Below are positions 8,448-17,617 of a DNA stretch of 52,554 nucleotides, one piece after another. Made by a program: the position numbers and the translations under genes. Position 1 is the first letter of the stretch. Each line of letters starts with the position of its first letter. This DNA is from Candidatus Altimarinota bacterium. GTDB taxonomy: Bacteria; Cyanobacteriota; Cyanobacteriia; Cyanobacteriales; Microcystaceae. The notes under the pieces were generated by a model, which saw nothing but the letters and a program-made list of their open reading frames with translations, made no database searches and was not told where the DNA came from. Location of the stretch: assembly GCA_012031035.1 (NCBI GenBank), contig JAAUUT010000025.1:1-52554 (forward strand). Direction: 5' to 3'.

Positions 8448-9284
8448 ATGAATACTCAAGAATTTGAATTCAAAATTGCCACGATTGCACCAAAAGCCCG
8501 CGAACCTCAGATTGCTTGTCGTCATAATAAATGCTTTAAAGAAGACTTAGGTAACGGTGTTTTATTAGAGATGGTCGCTATTCCGGGCGGCACTTTTATG
8601 ATGGGTTCGCTTGCTAGCGAAGGCTATGATTCTGAACAACCCCAGCATCGAGTTGCGGTTAAATCTTTTTATATGGGAAAACATCCCATTACTCAAGCTC
8701 AGTGGCAAATAGTAGCCGCTCTCGAACCCATTCAACTGCCTCTTACTCCCAATCCTTCTAAGCATCAAGGAACAAATCTTCCGGTCGAGCGAGTTTCTTG
8801 GTATGAAGCCGTTGAGTTTTGCCAGCGACTTTCCAAACTGACTGGTAGAAGTTATAGACTCCCTAGCGAAGCTGAATGGGAATATGCCTGTCGAGCGGGT
8901 ACAACAACTCCTTTTCACTTTGGTCGGAAATTACCAAAACAATTAGCAAACAGTTATGATTTCCAGCACCGAGGCAGAATCTTGGAAAAAACTACACCCG
9001 TGGGAGCCTTTGAGTTCGCCAATGCTTTTGGCTTATACGACCTACACGGCAATGTCTGTGAGTGGTGTCTCGATCTCTGGCACGATAGTTACGAAAGAGC
9101 GCCCTGTGACGGCAGAGCTTGGTTGACAATCCAAGACTGTGAAGAAGAATTGCGCGTTATTCGCGGTGGGTTTTGGCTATCTCATGCCAGACATTGCCGT
9201 TCGGCTTATCGGGATAATTGCGAACCTAATTCTCGCTCTAGTGTGGTTGGTCTAAGGGTGGTCTGCAACTTAGCGATTTCATGA
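8448..9284 (+). CDS. Formylglycine-generating-enzyme / SUMF1-like protein
   Basis: 278 residues from the ATG at 8448 (MNTQEFEFK); I prefer this to the upstream start at 8391 because homology begins only here. Family motifs run in order: MVAIPGGTFMMGS, MGKHPITQAQW, PVERVSWYEAVEFC, YRLPSEAEWEYACRAG, GLYDLHGNVCEW, RVIRGGFW and GLRVVC. In the family these build a C-type-lectin-like fold. Members include formylglycine-generating enzymes, nonheme-iron EgtB/PvdO enzymes and many cyanobacterial proteins of unknown substrate, often linked to effector or STAND systems. No sulfatase gene is nearby, so the substrate is unknown. Confidence 0.82.
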   Translation: MNTQEFEFKIATIAPKAREPQIACRHNKCFKEDLGNGVLLEMVAIPGGTFMMGSLASEGYDSEQPQHRVAVKSFYMGKHPITQAQWQIVAALEPIQLPLTPNPSKHQGTNLPVERVSWYEAVEFCQRLSKLTGRSYRLPSEAEWEYACRAGTTTPFHFGRKLPKQLANSYDFQHRGRILEKTTPVGAFEFANAFGLYDLHGNVCEWCLDLWHDSYERAPCDGRAWLTIQDCEEELRVIRGGFWLSHARHCRSAYRDNCEPNSRSSVVGLRVVCNLAIS

Positions 9285-9432
9285 ACTAAAACAAGATTTG
9301 CATTTATCTGTTGTATTCTGAAGATTTTTGCTCGCGATTGTTGAATCCTCTCCAATTATCGCGACCTAATTTTATCTAGCCGTTGTTAACTCGCCGCAAC
9401 TTTCCCTTGAGTTATGCCATTCTCGAACCTCA

Positions 9433-9837
9433 CTAAACCAATTGTTGGTTAGTTCCGCGACTCATACGATAGCTAAATTCGCTAACTGATGGATTGGGAA
9501 TATCTGGGTTGATAGTATGCGTCGTGCATTTCCAATCGCTACTTTTAGCTGGAGTCGCTACGATAACACCATTTGCTTGTTTTGACACTCGCATCCAAAT
9601 TGTGCCATGTTCTTCGCAGAAGAATTCTTCTAGCCAAGTATAATTATCAACATAGGGAGAATTGTTGATAGCTAAAAAACTAGCTTTTGTGCGCGTAACA
9701 CCAAGGCGTTCTTTTATCTGCGATACATCTTGATAAAATAAATGATATTTTGGGCTTCCTAAACGCCAGAGACGTTCTTCGCAGTGAGGGCAGTAAAACT
9801 TCGGAGTTTGACTTCTATTTTTTCTCTTATTAGGCAT
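9433..9837 (-). CDS. Conserved cyanobacterial Cys-rich protein, 134 aa
   Basis: The protein starts with a basic tail (MPNKRKNRSQTPK) and then a zinc-ribbon-like CPHC pair at residues 16 and 19. Further Cys/His follow in FFCEEHG and WKCTTHT, giving a possible metal site. The middle part (SQIKERLGVTRTKASFLAI) looks helical. I recognise it only as the type of small conserved protein found in cyanobacteria; the function is unknown. It converges with the FGE-like gene, with a 148-base gap and no clear terminator. Confidence 0.65.
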   Translation of the reverse strand: MPNKRKNRSQTPKFYCPHCEERLWRLGSPKYHLFYQDVSQIKERLGVTRTKASFLAINNSPYVDNYTWLEEFFCEEHGTIWMRVSKQANGVIVATPAKSSDWKCTTHTINPDIPNPSVSEFSYRMSRGTNQQLV

Positions 9838-10476
9838 TTGTTCTTATCAGTCGGGATAAATGGCATATTAAGCTAACTTGGCTAGGGAACTGCTAGCGAT
9901 ATTATCTTTTTTTCTATGCTATAAGCAATAGTTGGATAAATCTATATTTCTTTTGTTAAGAACAGGCAAGCTTTTGTAAAGATTTGATGAACTTTAGGTT
10001 TTTCTATATCTAGCAACCTCATGAGCAAATAATTAATTATCTTAAAAAAATCTAAAGTTCTTAATGAATAAGAATCATTTTCACTAAAGTCAGTGAGAGA
10101 TTGTTGATTAATTTTCTTAAATAAAGATTTGTTTTGAAACACTAGCCGTTAACGTCGCGAGATTCTGACGTATATTCACAATAGTTAACGCACTCGATAA
10201 ATATATTGTCCGAGTTTGGAGGAGATAAAATAAATCCGATCGTTCTGTTCCTAGAAAAGTCAAAAGACATCGCATTAATAATCATCGATTGCGACTCGAC
10301 GATTTTAGAAACAAGTTTGAGATTTAATGGGAGTACGCTCGTTTGTACTCCCGATCGATTCCATTGAATGATAATCTTGGCGAGCTTTACTTACGTAATT
10401 CGTGGGCATAACCGGATCGCTAAAATCTGAGATTGAGTATCGATTGAGAATAATTGTAAGGCGATCGCTAAGATAT
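9838..10476. other. AT-rich spacer, no supported gene
   Basis: A stretch of about 640 bases between two minus-strand genes. The only sizeable frames (9942-10142 and 10305-10526, both minus) start with non-ATG codons or overlap the next gene, lack a ribosome binding site and have low-complexity AT-driven composition, so I do not call them. One HIP1 octamer sits just downstream of the Ycf66 gene. Confidence 0.5.
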
Positions 10477-11640
10477 TTATACTTCGGGAGGGTTTTCTGT
10501 GACAGGTTTAGAGGAGTCTGACGCACTCACGTTTTTTGACTCGTTTTTCCCTTCTGCTGCTGGCGTTTCCTCATTAGAAGATGGTTCGATTTCTGCTGTT
10601 AGTTCCTCGCTCTTAACAGATTCTTCAAGAGATTGTGTTTCAGGGACCCCCTCTGGTTTTTCGATTTCTTGCGCTTGTGTATCCTTCTCAACCGTTACTT
10701 GATAAGCTTCAACGACTGTTTCCGTCTTTTCATCGTCAACATAAGTTTCTACTTTAATTATCTCGGCTTCTGTTACCAAGGTAGGTTTTGCTTCGGATGA
10801 TTCAACAGCAGTAGGCGATTCTGAATTTTGAGGCGCGATCGCGTCTTCGAGTTCGTCGCTTTCTGCTTCAGACCAGTCAAGAGCGGCGGTTAGAGTTTCT
10901 GGTTTCGTTGGAGACGGTTTGGGTGCAGACTTGGGTTGATTAAAACCAAATAGTTTTTTTAAAGAAAAGCCCTGTTTTTGTAGCGTTTCAGCTTCTCTTT
11001 GGGGAGAATTTTTGGGTTTTATGGCGATCTCTTCTATGGGAGTTGCAACGGATTTTGACTCGACTGCTTCAATGGTTGGTTCTATGGTAGTAGGTTCTGA
11101 AGATTCGAGAGTTTCTTGAGTAATGGGTTCTGGTGTAACAGTTTCCTCAATTGGTTCTTGGGAAATCGTTTCTAATTCGGGGGTAACGGGTTCTTCTATT
11201 TCTTGAGTGGCAACTTGCACGGGAGTCTTATCGACTGGTTCTACTGGTGGTTCGGTTGCCGTAGGAGCGACTACTTTGTCAGTTTTAGGAATTGGGGGTG
11301 AAGGCTGTTTTTTGTGAGAAGAACCTCCCAAACGGCTTTGTATCCAGGCGAGGAGCGAAAAGTTTTCTATTTCTGCTCGTGCTTCTGGGTTGGCGAGTGC
11401 AAGGCGTAATTTTAAGGTTTGCCAACCAAAGGTTAGGACGAGCGCTACTCCTGCTACGTGACTTAATAGTACGCCACCTCTAAGCTGTTCCGAACACAGC
11501 CAGAGAATGAGTGCGTAAAATAAACCGACCCCGCTCCAGAGAAAATCGTCTTGGCGGTGCAGCTTGGGACGAAAGAAAGCTGCTAGAAATAAAGCTAGGC
11601 TGCTGAGTCCAATAGCGATCGCTAGGATGTATGCCAGCAT
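10477..11640 (-). CDS. ycf66: Ycf66 family protein
   Basis: 387 residues. The N-terminal ~100 are the conserved Ycf66 part: three membrane helices (MLAYILAIAIGLSSLALFLAAFF; FLWSGVGLFYALILWLC; VLLSHVAGVALVLTFGWQTLKLRL). Ycf66 occurs in cyanobacteria and some plastids; its function is unknown. The remaining ~280 residues are a low-complexity tail of Pro, Glu, Thr and Ser with repeated PVTPE/IEEP-like runs, probably disordered and cytoplasmic. The tail differs greatly in length between species. It has its own spacer on both sides. Confidence 0.85.
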   Translation of the reverse strand: MLAYILAIAIGLSSLALFLAAFFRPKLHRQDDFLWSGVGLFYALILWLCSEQLRGGVLLSHVAGVALVLTFGWQTLKLRLALANPEARAEIENFSLLAWIQSRLGGSSHKKQPSPPIPKTDKVVAPTATEPPVEPVDKTPVQVATQEIEEPVTPELETISQEPIEETVTPEPITQETLESSEPTTIEPTIEAVESKSVATPIEEIAIKPKNSPQREAETLQKQGFSLKKLFGFNQPKSAPKPSPTKPETLTAALDWSEAESDELEDAIAPQNSESPTAVESSEAKPTLVTEAEIIKVETYVDDEKTETVVEAYQVTVEKDTQAQEIEKPEGVPETQSLEESVKSEELTAEIEPSSNEETPAAEGKNESKNVSASDSSKPVTENPPEV

Positions 11641-11798
11641 GGTTATGGTTACTCCTTCGGTGTTCCTCCTATCCCATTGTGCGGCAAGTTGTCACTTTCT
11701 AACCACCCGATTCTCAATAAAAGTATAACTTTCCAATCCCAGAACCGATCGCGATCGATTGAGATGAAGTTATACAAGCTGGAGAAGATAGTTTACAT

Positions 11799-13928
11799 TT
11801 ATTCATTTTCTTTTCGCCACCAAGCTCGTACTAAGCGAATTTCTTCATAGCTAAAACTTTCTCCCAGGTATTCTTTTATGGGTTTGAGAGAATCGGCTCC
11901 TACTTTTTGAATTGCATTAACAATCTGTTCTTGTTTTACAGGAATGACAAAATCATTAATCTTTACTGGTTGATTAGTCTCAAATAATTCTGTTATGTGT
12001 TGATAAATCGTACTTACTGCTAATCCTCTCGTTTGAGCAATTTCTTCTATCGACAAACCTTGTTGATAAAATTGCAAAGTTATTTTTGGACTATTAGAAG
12101 GTAGTGCAACAGGTAATTTTTGTTCTTGACAAAAAGATCGAATTTCCGAAATAAATTGTTCGCCATATCGTTCGAGTTTGTGGGCGTTAACGCCAGAAAT
12201 AAGAGAAAATTTCTGTAAACTGGTGGGTTGTAAATGCGCCATTATTTTGAGACTCGAATCTGGAAAAATTACATAAGGAGGAATAGAATTTATATCAGCT
12301 ATTTGTTTGCGTAAGCGTTTTAATCTTTCTAGGAGAATTTCTATCTCTGCGGCTCTTGGATTAGCGTTTCCCATTGCTTTAGCATTAGATGATTTATCGA
12401 TCGCAATTTGTACGGAACGCTGTTTTTTTAAAACTTCCCAACTGCGTTTATTTAATTTTAGAACCGGATAACCATCGGTTGTTTCATCAACTAAATCTTG
12501 ATGGATTAAAGAACGTCCTAACATTCTCCATTCATCTACCGTTTTATCTTTCCCAATCCCATAAGTTGATAAAAGGTGATGTCCGTATTCTTCTATTTTT
12601 CGCTTTCTCGATCCTCGCAGTACATCAATGATATGTACCATGCCAAATTTTTCTTTACAGCGTGCCACACAAGAGAGAAATTTCTGTGCTTCAATCGTCC
12701 AATCTTCTATGGGTTTTGGATTGCGGCAATTGTCACAACCATGACAATTTCCTGGAAATCTTTCTCCAAAATAACGCAAAATCATCGTGCGACGGCATTC
12801 GGTTCCTTCTGCATAGTTAATAACTTGACGCATCTGTTGGCGAGCAATTCGTTGTTCTTGAGGGTCGGTTTTTTGGTCGATAATAAACTCAATTTTTTTA
12901 AGATCTCCTAAACTTAAAAATAACGTACAGTTTGCTGATTCACCATCTCTTCCTGCCCTGCCCGATTCTTGATAATAACTCTCTAAGTTACGGGGGAGAT
13001 CGTAGTGAACGACAAAGCGGACATCGGGTTTATTAATCCCCATACCAAAAGCAATTGTAGCGATGATAACCTGTACGTCATCTCGAATAAAACGAGTTTG
13101 ATTTAAACTTCTTACCCGATCGTCCATTCCTGCATGATAAGGTAAGGCTGATATCCCATCTTCTCGCAAGCGAAAGGCAGTTTCATCGACGCTGCGACGA
13201 CTCAAACAGTAAACGATTCCCGAACCATTTTGAGTGCGAATATAGTTGACTAATTGATTGTAGCTGCGACGTTCTTTGGGAATGACTTCATAATAGATAT
13301 TAGGACGATTAAAACTAGCTAAATGAACTTCTGGTTGTCGAAGTTTTAATTGTTGAATAATATCTTGTTGAACTCGTTTGGTTGCTGTTGCAGTTAAGGC
13401 AAAAAAAGGAATGTTGGGAAATTTGTCGCGCAGTTGTTTTAATTGTCGGTATTCTGGACGAAAATCGTGTCCCCATTCCGATACGCAATGTGCTTCATCA
13501 ATAGCAAACGCTGAAATTCCTACTTTTGTGGCTACAATGTTGAAAAAGTTACTGAATTTTTCGCTCAAAAGTCGTTCTGGCGCAACATAAAGTAACTTGA
13601 TTTTGCCGTTAATAATATCAGATTCTCGCGATCGCACTTCGGAAAACGCTAAACTGCTATTGAGAAAAGTAGCCCCAATTCCATTGTCTTGCAAGGCATC
13701 TACTTGATCTTGCATCAGCGAAATGAGCGGCGATACGACTACCGTTAATCCCGGTTTGAGCAAAGCTGGTAATTGAAAGCATAGCGATTTTCCGCCGCCT
13801 GTGGGCATAATTACTAATAAATCTCGGCTTTTTAGCGCTTCTTCGACAATTTTCCGCTGTCCCGGACGAAAATGCTCGTAACCAAAGAAATGCTTGAGTG
13901 CGGCTTCTAGGGATTCAAATTGTGTCAT
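11799..13928 (-). CDS. recQ: ATP-dependent DNA helicase RecQ
   Basis: 709 residues, full length. The superfamily-2 motifs are intact: [14 protein letters not shown] (Walker A), [33 protein letters not shown] (DEAH plus the RecQ aromatic loop), [40 protein letters not shown] and [10 protein letters not shown]. The zinc-binding Cys of the RQC region follow in [20 protein letters not shown] winged-helix RQC, an HRDC-like domain (about 535-615) and a C-terminal helix-turn-helix ([22 protein letters not shown]) complete it. RecQ unwinds DNA 3'-5' in recombination and fork repair. It appears to be transcribed alone. Confidence 0.96.
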   Translation of the reverse strand: MTQFESLEAALKHFFGYEHFRPGQRKIVEEALKSRDLLVIMPTGGGKSLCFQLPALLKPGLTVVVSPLISLMQDQVDALQDNGIGATFLNSSLAFSEVRSRESDIINGKIKLLYVAPERLLSEKFSNFFNIVATKVGISAFAIDEAHCVSEWGHDFRPEYRQLKQLRDKFPNIPFFALTATATKRVQQDIIQQLKLRQPEVHLASFNRPNIYYEVIPKERRSYNQLVNYIRTQNGSGIVYCLSRRSVDETAFRLREDGISALPYHAGMDDRVRSLNQTRFIRDDVQVIIATIAFGMGINKPDVRFVVHYDLPRNLESYYQESGRAGRDGESANCTLFLSLGDLKKIEFIIDQKTDPQEQRIARQQMRQVINYAEGTECRRTMILRYFGERFPGNCHGCDNCRNPKPIEDWTIEAQKFLSCVARCKEKFGMVHIIDVLRGSRKRKIEEYGHHLLSTYGIGKDKTVDEWRMLGRSLIHQDLVDETTDGYPVLKLNKRSWEVLKKQRSVQIAIDKSSNAKAMGNANPRAAEIEILLERLKRLRKQIADINSIPPYVIFPDSSLKIMAHLQPTSLQKFSLISGVNAHKLERYGEQFISEIRSFCQEQKLPVALPSNSPKITLQFYQQGLSIEEIAQTRGLAVSTIYQHITELFETNQPVKINDFVIPVKQEQIVNAIQKVGADSLKPIKEYLGESFSYEEIRLVRAWWRKENE

Positions 13929-13989
13929 GAATGAAGGTTTGAGGCGCTAACTAACGAACTATTATAGTAAGACTTGATGCGATCGCTTA

Positions 13990-14580
13990 TCAGTTTTCTC
14001 TCAAAAACAGATGTAAGGAACGACGAACATAATCTACCCATGACTCAGTTGTCCGTTGAAAAATGAGTGCGTAAAGCATGATACCGCTCATCGCATCAAA
14101 AACTAAACCTGGATCTAAGTCTGCTCGAACTTCATTTCTAGCTTTTGCTTTCTCCAAAACAATTGCAAATGCTTGTCGTCGAGGTTGTAGATATTTTATC
14201 CAATAGATTTTAGCAAACTGAGGATTGCTTGAGGCGCTGCTAATAATCATCGCAACCGTCTGTCGTCCGAGAGGACTGAGCGTAATTTGAGCCGCGTTTT
14301 CGATTAACGCATTAATATCGCCCCAAAAGCTTTCTGTATTGGGGATTGTAACCTCTTCTCGAACGCTCTCGATCGCATCGGCTACTAATTCTTCTTTGCT
14401 CGTGTAGCGCCTGTATATGGTCATTTTGCCAACTCTAGCACGAGACGCGATCGCCTCAATACTCATAGCTTCAAACCCTACTTCTGCTAACAATTCCAGA
14501 GTGGCTTGCAATAGCGCTTGATGAGATTGAATGCTGCGGGGTCTTCCTGGCTTTTTGTTGCTTTCCTTCATGAGGCTCAT
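13990..14580 (-). CDS. TetR/AcrR family transcriptional regulator
   Basis: Up to 196 residues. The N-terminal TetR helix-turn-helix is clear: HQALLQATLELLAEVGFEAMSIEAIASRARVGKMTIYRRYTSKEELVADAIE. The C-terminal ligand domain matches TetR_C types found in cyanobacteria. The start is either the ATG at 14580 or that at 14571 (MKESNKKPGRPRS). It is divergent from the P450 gene, with only about 30 bases between starts, so it very probably represses the P450 and itself through the palindrome at 14587-14610. Confidence 0.9.
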   Translation of the reverse strand: MSLMKESNKKPGRPRSIQSHQALLQATLELLAEVGFEAMSIEAIASRARVGKMTIYRRYTSKEELVADAIESVREEVTIPNTESFWGDINALIENAAQITLSPLGRQTVAMIISSASSNPQFAKIYWIKYLQPRRQAFAIVLEKAKARNEVRADLDPGLVFDAMSGIMLYALIFQRTTESWVDYVRRSLHLFLREN

Positions 14581-14586
14581 TATAAT

Positions 14587-14610
14587 TTACGAAACAGTAT
14601 CGTATCGTAA
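14587..14610. promoter_or_regulatory. Probable TetR operator in the TetR/P450 divergent spacer
   Basis: The outer arms TTACGA (14587-14592) and TCGTAA (14605-14610) are exact inverted complements with 12 bases between them. The region also holds two tandem copies of TATCG(T). The site fills almost the whole gap between the two divergent starts, so a protein bound here would block both. Assignment to the adjacent TetR protein is inference from position. Confidence 0.6.
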
Positions 14611-14611
14611 T

Positions 14612-15952
14612 ATGACTCGTCTTTCTACTCAACCAACGCTACCACTTCCTCCTGGTCGTTTGGGTTTACCTGCGATCGGTGAGTCCATCCAGTATTTACA
14701 AGATCCAGAAGGCTTTATTGCCAAACGCCAACAGCGTTACGGCAATATCTTCAAAACTCACCTTTTTAGTCGTCCGACTATTACTTTAATCGGAGCAGAT
14801 GCAGCACGATTCTTATTTGCCAATGACGGACAGCGACTTGAGATGACCAACACGCCGAGTTTTGAAGTATTACTTGGCGCGAAATCGATTGGCGTGCAAA
14901 TAGGAAGCGTCCATCAAATCTTGCGCCGTCAATTGCTGCAAGCTTTTCAACCAAGAGCATTAGAAAATTATGCTCTTACGATGACAGAAGTCACTCATCA
15001 TTACTTGCAGAAATGGGAGCAAATAGAGACGCTGACTTGGTATGACGAATTGAAAAAATATACACTCGATATTGCTTGTCGGCTGTTTGTAGGGGTCAGC
15101 ACTACTGCGGACGAACAGTTAGAAAAAGTTTATGAAACTTGGAGTAGCGGACTGTTGTCGATTCCAGTACGGTTTCCTGGCAGTAAATTTGATCGCGCAG
15201 TTCGGGCGAGGGAACAACTTCTTACTCAATTCGATCGATTAATCGACCAACGCCAGCAGCAATCCACTGAGACACAAGATGTTTTAAGTATTTTATTAGT
15301 TGCCAAAGATGAATCTGGAAAGGCACTCAGCCGAGAAGATATCAAAGATAACATTCTGGGAATGTTGGTAGCGGGACACGAAACCCTAACATCAGCGCTG
15401 ACATCTCTTTGTCTTCTTTTAGCTCAACATCCAGCAGTATTCAAAGCGGTTCGCGCAGAACAAGCACAACTGGAATATCCAACCTCATTTACTCAGGATA
15501 CCTTGAAGCAAATGACGTATCTAGAACAAGTGCTAAAAGAGGTTTTGCGAATTTTGCCTCCTGTAGTTCGCAGCGGTTCTCGAAAAGTATTGGAATCTTG
15601 CGAGTTCGACGGCTATTTGATTCCGCAGGGTTGGGACGTATATTATCAGATACCTGAGACGCATCGCGACAAAAGTATTTATACACAACCAGAACAATTC
15701 GACCCAGATCGATTTTCATTGAAACGATCTGAGGATAAACAAAAAGCTTTCAGTCATATTCCCTTTGGCGGCGGAATCAGGGAATGTTTGGGTAAAGAGT
15801 TTGCCAAGCTAGAAATGAAGTTGTTTGCTGCTCTTTTAGTTCGCAATTATGAATGGGAGTTGTTACCAGGACAGAATCTAGAAAGGATCGTGCTGCCGTT
15901 TTCTCGTCCTCGCGATGGTTTAAAAGTCAAGTTTAGTCGTCAAGGAATGTAG
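14612..15952 (+). CDS. Cytochrome P450, CYP120-like
   Basis: 446 residues from the ATG at 14612 (MTRLSTQPTLPLPPGRLGLP); the upstream start at 14531 would overlap the divergent TetR gene and its operator. P450 landmarks: the N-terminal proline-rich PLPPGRLGLPAIGES without a membrane anchor, the I-helix AGHETLTSAL, the K-helix EVLR, the PxRF-type PDRF, and the heme-binding FGGGIRECLG with Cys392. Overall it resembles CYP120, whose Synechocystis member is known to hydroxylate retinoic acid. The true substrate here is unknown; control by the divergent TetR suggests an inducible detoxification or apocarotenoid function. Confidence 0.9.
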   Translation: MTRLSTQPTLPLPPGRLGLPAIGESIQYLQDPEGFIAKRQQRYGNIFKTHLFSRPTITLIGADAARFLFANDGQRLEMTNTPSFEVLLGAKSIGVQIGSVHQILRRQLLQAFQPRALENYALTMTEVTHHYLQKWEQIETLTWYDELKKYTLDIACRLFVGVSTTADEQLEKVYETWSSGLLSIPVRFPGSKFDRAVRAREQLLTQFDRLIDQRQQQSTETQDVLSILLVAKDESGKALSREDIKDNILGMLVAGHETLTSALTSLCLLLAQHPAVFKAVRAEQAQLEYPTSFTQDTLKQMTYLEQVLKEVLRILPPVVRSGSRKVLESCEFDGYLIPQGWDVYYQIPETHRDKSIYTQPEQFDPDRFSLKRSEDKQKAFSHIPFGGGIRECLGKEFAKLEMKLFAALLVRNYEWELLPGQNLERIVLPFSRPRDGLKVKFSRQGM

Positions 15953-15965
15953 TTGGTGATGAAGT

Positions 15966-16280
15966 TTAGGCTCGCTTTACTCCTGCCATAATAAATGCGA
16001 TCGCTTCTTCGATATGTTCCTCAATCGCCTCTGGACTCAGGCGATCGATATCCGGCGTGAGATGTTTCCAGTTTTCATGTACGGTAAAATAAAATAAGCA
16101 AACACTTAAGATGTGAGTTAGTGCCAAAAATGGTTTGAGCGGACGAAAATGCCCTTCTTTGATTCCTCGCTCTAAAATCTTAAGTAAAGGCTGGTGTAGG
16201 CTCAAAACGTCGCATTCCTTGAAATACATTCCTTGGTTTTGACTTGCTTCCTGAAACCAAAGCATTTGACGTTGCGCCAC
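15966..16280 (-). pseudogene. TetR regulator remnant (C-terminal domain only)
   Basis: The 104 residues match only the ligand-binding half of a TetR protein (LMHILSVCLFYFTV-like segment LTHILSVCLFYFTVHENWKHL; EEHIEEAIAFIMAG). The N-terminal helix-turn-helix is missing: upstream in this frame is a stop, and none of the three frames shows an HTH motif before reaching a 58-bp inverted-repeat block at 16310-16367. It lies 13 bases from the end of the P450 gene, converging with it. Most likely it is a gene decapitated by a deletion or a small repeat insertion. Confidence 0.65.
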
Positions 16281-16309
16281 AAAAGATTAAGCTAAATAAT
16301 GAAGTGGGA

Positions 16310-16367
16310 ATAGATTGGGTACGGCGCAATTTTGAGAGTTTTCCAGCCGTCGTTAACCCCAATCTAT
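16310..16367. repeat. Short inverted-repeat element (58 bp)
   Basis: Ends ATAGATTGGG (16310-16319) and CCCAATCTAT (16358-16367) are exact reverse complements; inside, TACGGCG and CGTCGTTA continue the pairing imperfectly. It sits where the lost N-terminus of the TetR remnant should be. Confidence 0.5.
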
Positions 16368-16504
16368 CTCGATAGTTATTCACTAAAATGTTGGCTATTG
16401 CTTCCTAGAAGCTATAGAGAAAAATTAGAGATTTTTGGTCAATTTTCACATTAAACTCTAATATTAACTTCGTTTTAAAGAAGATAAGATGCGATCGCGT
16501 CCGA

Positions 16505-16681
16505 TTAATATAGCCCAACTACTTCTCCCGTTAGCATGGCTCCCATTATCCTATCTAAATAAAATTCATCCTCTGCTGATAAATCAAAATCATGAGCGCA
16601 TATTCGCCCGATCTCTGCTTTTAATTCTGTACTGATACAACCACTTTGTAAAGCCTGACAAACAAGTTTAGATAACTGCAT
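16505..16681 (-). CDS. Small conserved-type protein, 58 aa
   Basis: Begins MQLSKLVCQALQSGCIS and ends MLTGEVVGLY. The start ATG at 16681 has a good ribosome binding site (AAGGAA about 9 bases upstream on the minus strand). The sequence is mostly helical, with two short amphipathic helices joined by an acidic segment (SAEDEFYLDRIMGAML). Small proteins of about 60 residues starting MQLS and with this LDRLM-like core are frequent in cyanobacteria; the function is unknown. Confidence 0.62.
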   Translation of the reverse strand: MQLSKLVCQALQSGCISTELKAEIGRICAHDFDLSAEDEFYLDRIMGAMLTGEVVGLY

Positions 16682-16930
16682 TTTCTAAAATTTCCTTGCT
16701 CAACATTTAAGCCTATTGCCAGAATACTAATTTGGCTGGCGTTATGTCAGTCCCACGTTTAAGTGAACTTTCGGGTTAAATTTGAGAGCAGAAGTGGAAA
16801 ATAGTAGAACTATGTAGAAAGATGAATGGGGAGTGAAGTCGGAAGTCAAGATGAAAATCATAACTGAAAAAGTCTTTTAGTATCGCGATCGCGACTAAAA
16901 TGTAAAGTTATGTTTAGTTAATGAGTCATA

Positions 16931-17416
16931 ATGAACGTTAGTATCGCCGATATCACTGTAAAAACTATAGACGGCAAAGACAAGTCGCTGAGCGACTATT
17001 TAGGTAAAGTATTACTGATTGTTAACGTAGCTTCTTATTGCGGTTATACATCGCAATATAAGGGTTTAGAAAAGTTAAATCAAAAGTATCGTTCGTCAGG
17101 ATTAGAAATTCTCGGTTTTCCCTGTAATGACTTCGGCGCACAAGAACCAGGAACGAATGAAGAAATCGCGCAATTCTGTAGCCTTAATTATGGGGTAAAT
17201 TTCGATCTCTTTGATAAGGTGCGCATACTGGGTTCGCAGCAACATCCTCTCTATGCGCGTCTGACTAAAGAAGCAACGCCTCCTGGGGATGTTTCATGGA
17301 ACTTTGAAAAATTCTTAGTTAATAAGAAAGGAGAAATTGTAGGTCGTTATAAGAGTGCTGTTAGTCCAGACTCTTCAGAATTAGTTTCCGCGATCGATCG
17401 CGAATTAGCAAGTTAA
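16931..17416 (+). CDS. Glutathione peroxidase family protein (Cys type)
   Basis: 161 residues, the normal family length. The catalytic tetrad is visible: Cys37 in NVASYCGYT, Gln71 in FGAQEPG, and Trp123-Asn124 in VSWNFEKFLV. Cys65 in GFPCNDFG could serve as the resolving Cys. It is a Cys form, not selenocysteine. In cyanobacteria such enzymes reduce lipid hydroperoxides, often with NADPH or thioredoxin rather than glutathione as donor. It is apparently monocistronic; a HIP1 overlap lies just before the start. Confidence 0.93.
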   Translation: MNVSIADITVKTIDGKDKSLSDYLGKVLLIVNVASYCGYTSQYKGLEKLNQKYRSSGLEILGFPCNDFGAQEPGTNEEIAQFCSLNYGVNFDLFDKVRILGSQQHPLYARLTKEATPPGDVSWNFEKFLVNKKGEIVGRYKSAVSPDSSELVSAIDRELAS

Positions 17417-17476
17417 GGTCGGTTTGATTTGTTGCATAACTTGCTAGTAGGCTAAGTTAAAATTTCCGTAGGATAG

Positions 17477-17527
17477 GCAATGCCAAAAGTCTTATAACCT
17501 TTATCCACAGGTTATCGCAGGCATTGC
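17477..17527. repeat. Nested palindromic repeat (REP-like hairpin)
   Basis: The outer arms GCAATGCC (17477-17484) and GGCATTGC (17520-17527) and the inner arms ATAACCT (17494-17500) and AGGTTAT (17509-17515) can form one long hairpin. It is not followed by a T-run. It lies between the peroxidase gene and the next gene and could protect the 3' end of the first transcript. Confidence 0.5.
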
Positions 17528-17617
17528 TAACCCGGAGATATTGAATTCAATCCATTTATATTATGAGCGAGAATAAGACTGTACATCTAGACTTTTGTTG
17601 GAGGGGGGTGAGACTTA

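Noticed and set aside
9942..10142. 66-aa minus-strand frame
   Set aside because: Starts with GTG, no ribosome binding site, AT-driven composition, no recognisable features.
10305..10526. 73-aa minus-strand frame
   Set aside because: Overlaps the end of the Ycf66 gene and has no family or start signal.
14531..14611. Upstream start for the P450 gene
   Set aside because: It would overlap the divergent TetR coding sequence and the operator; the family N-terminus begins at 14612.
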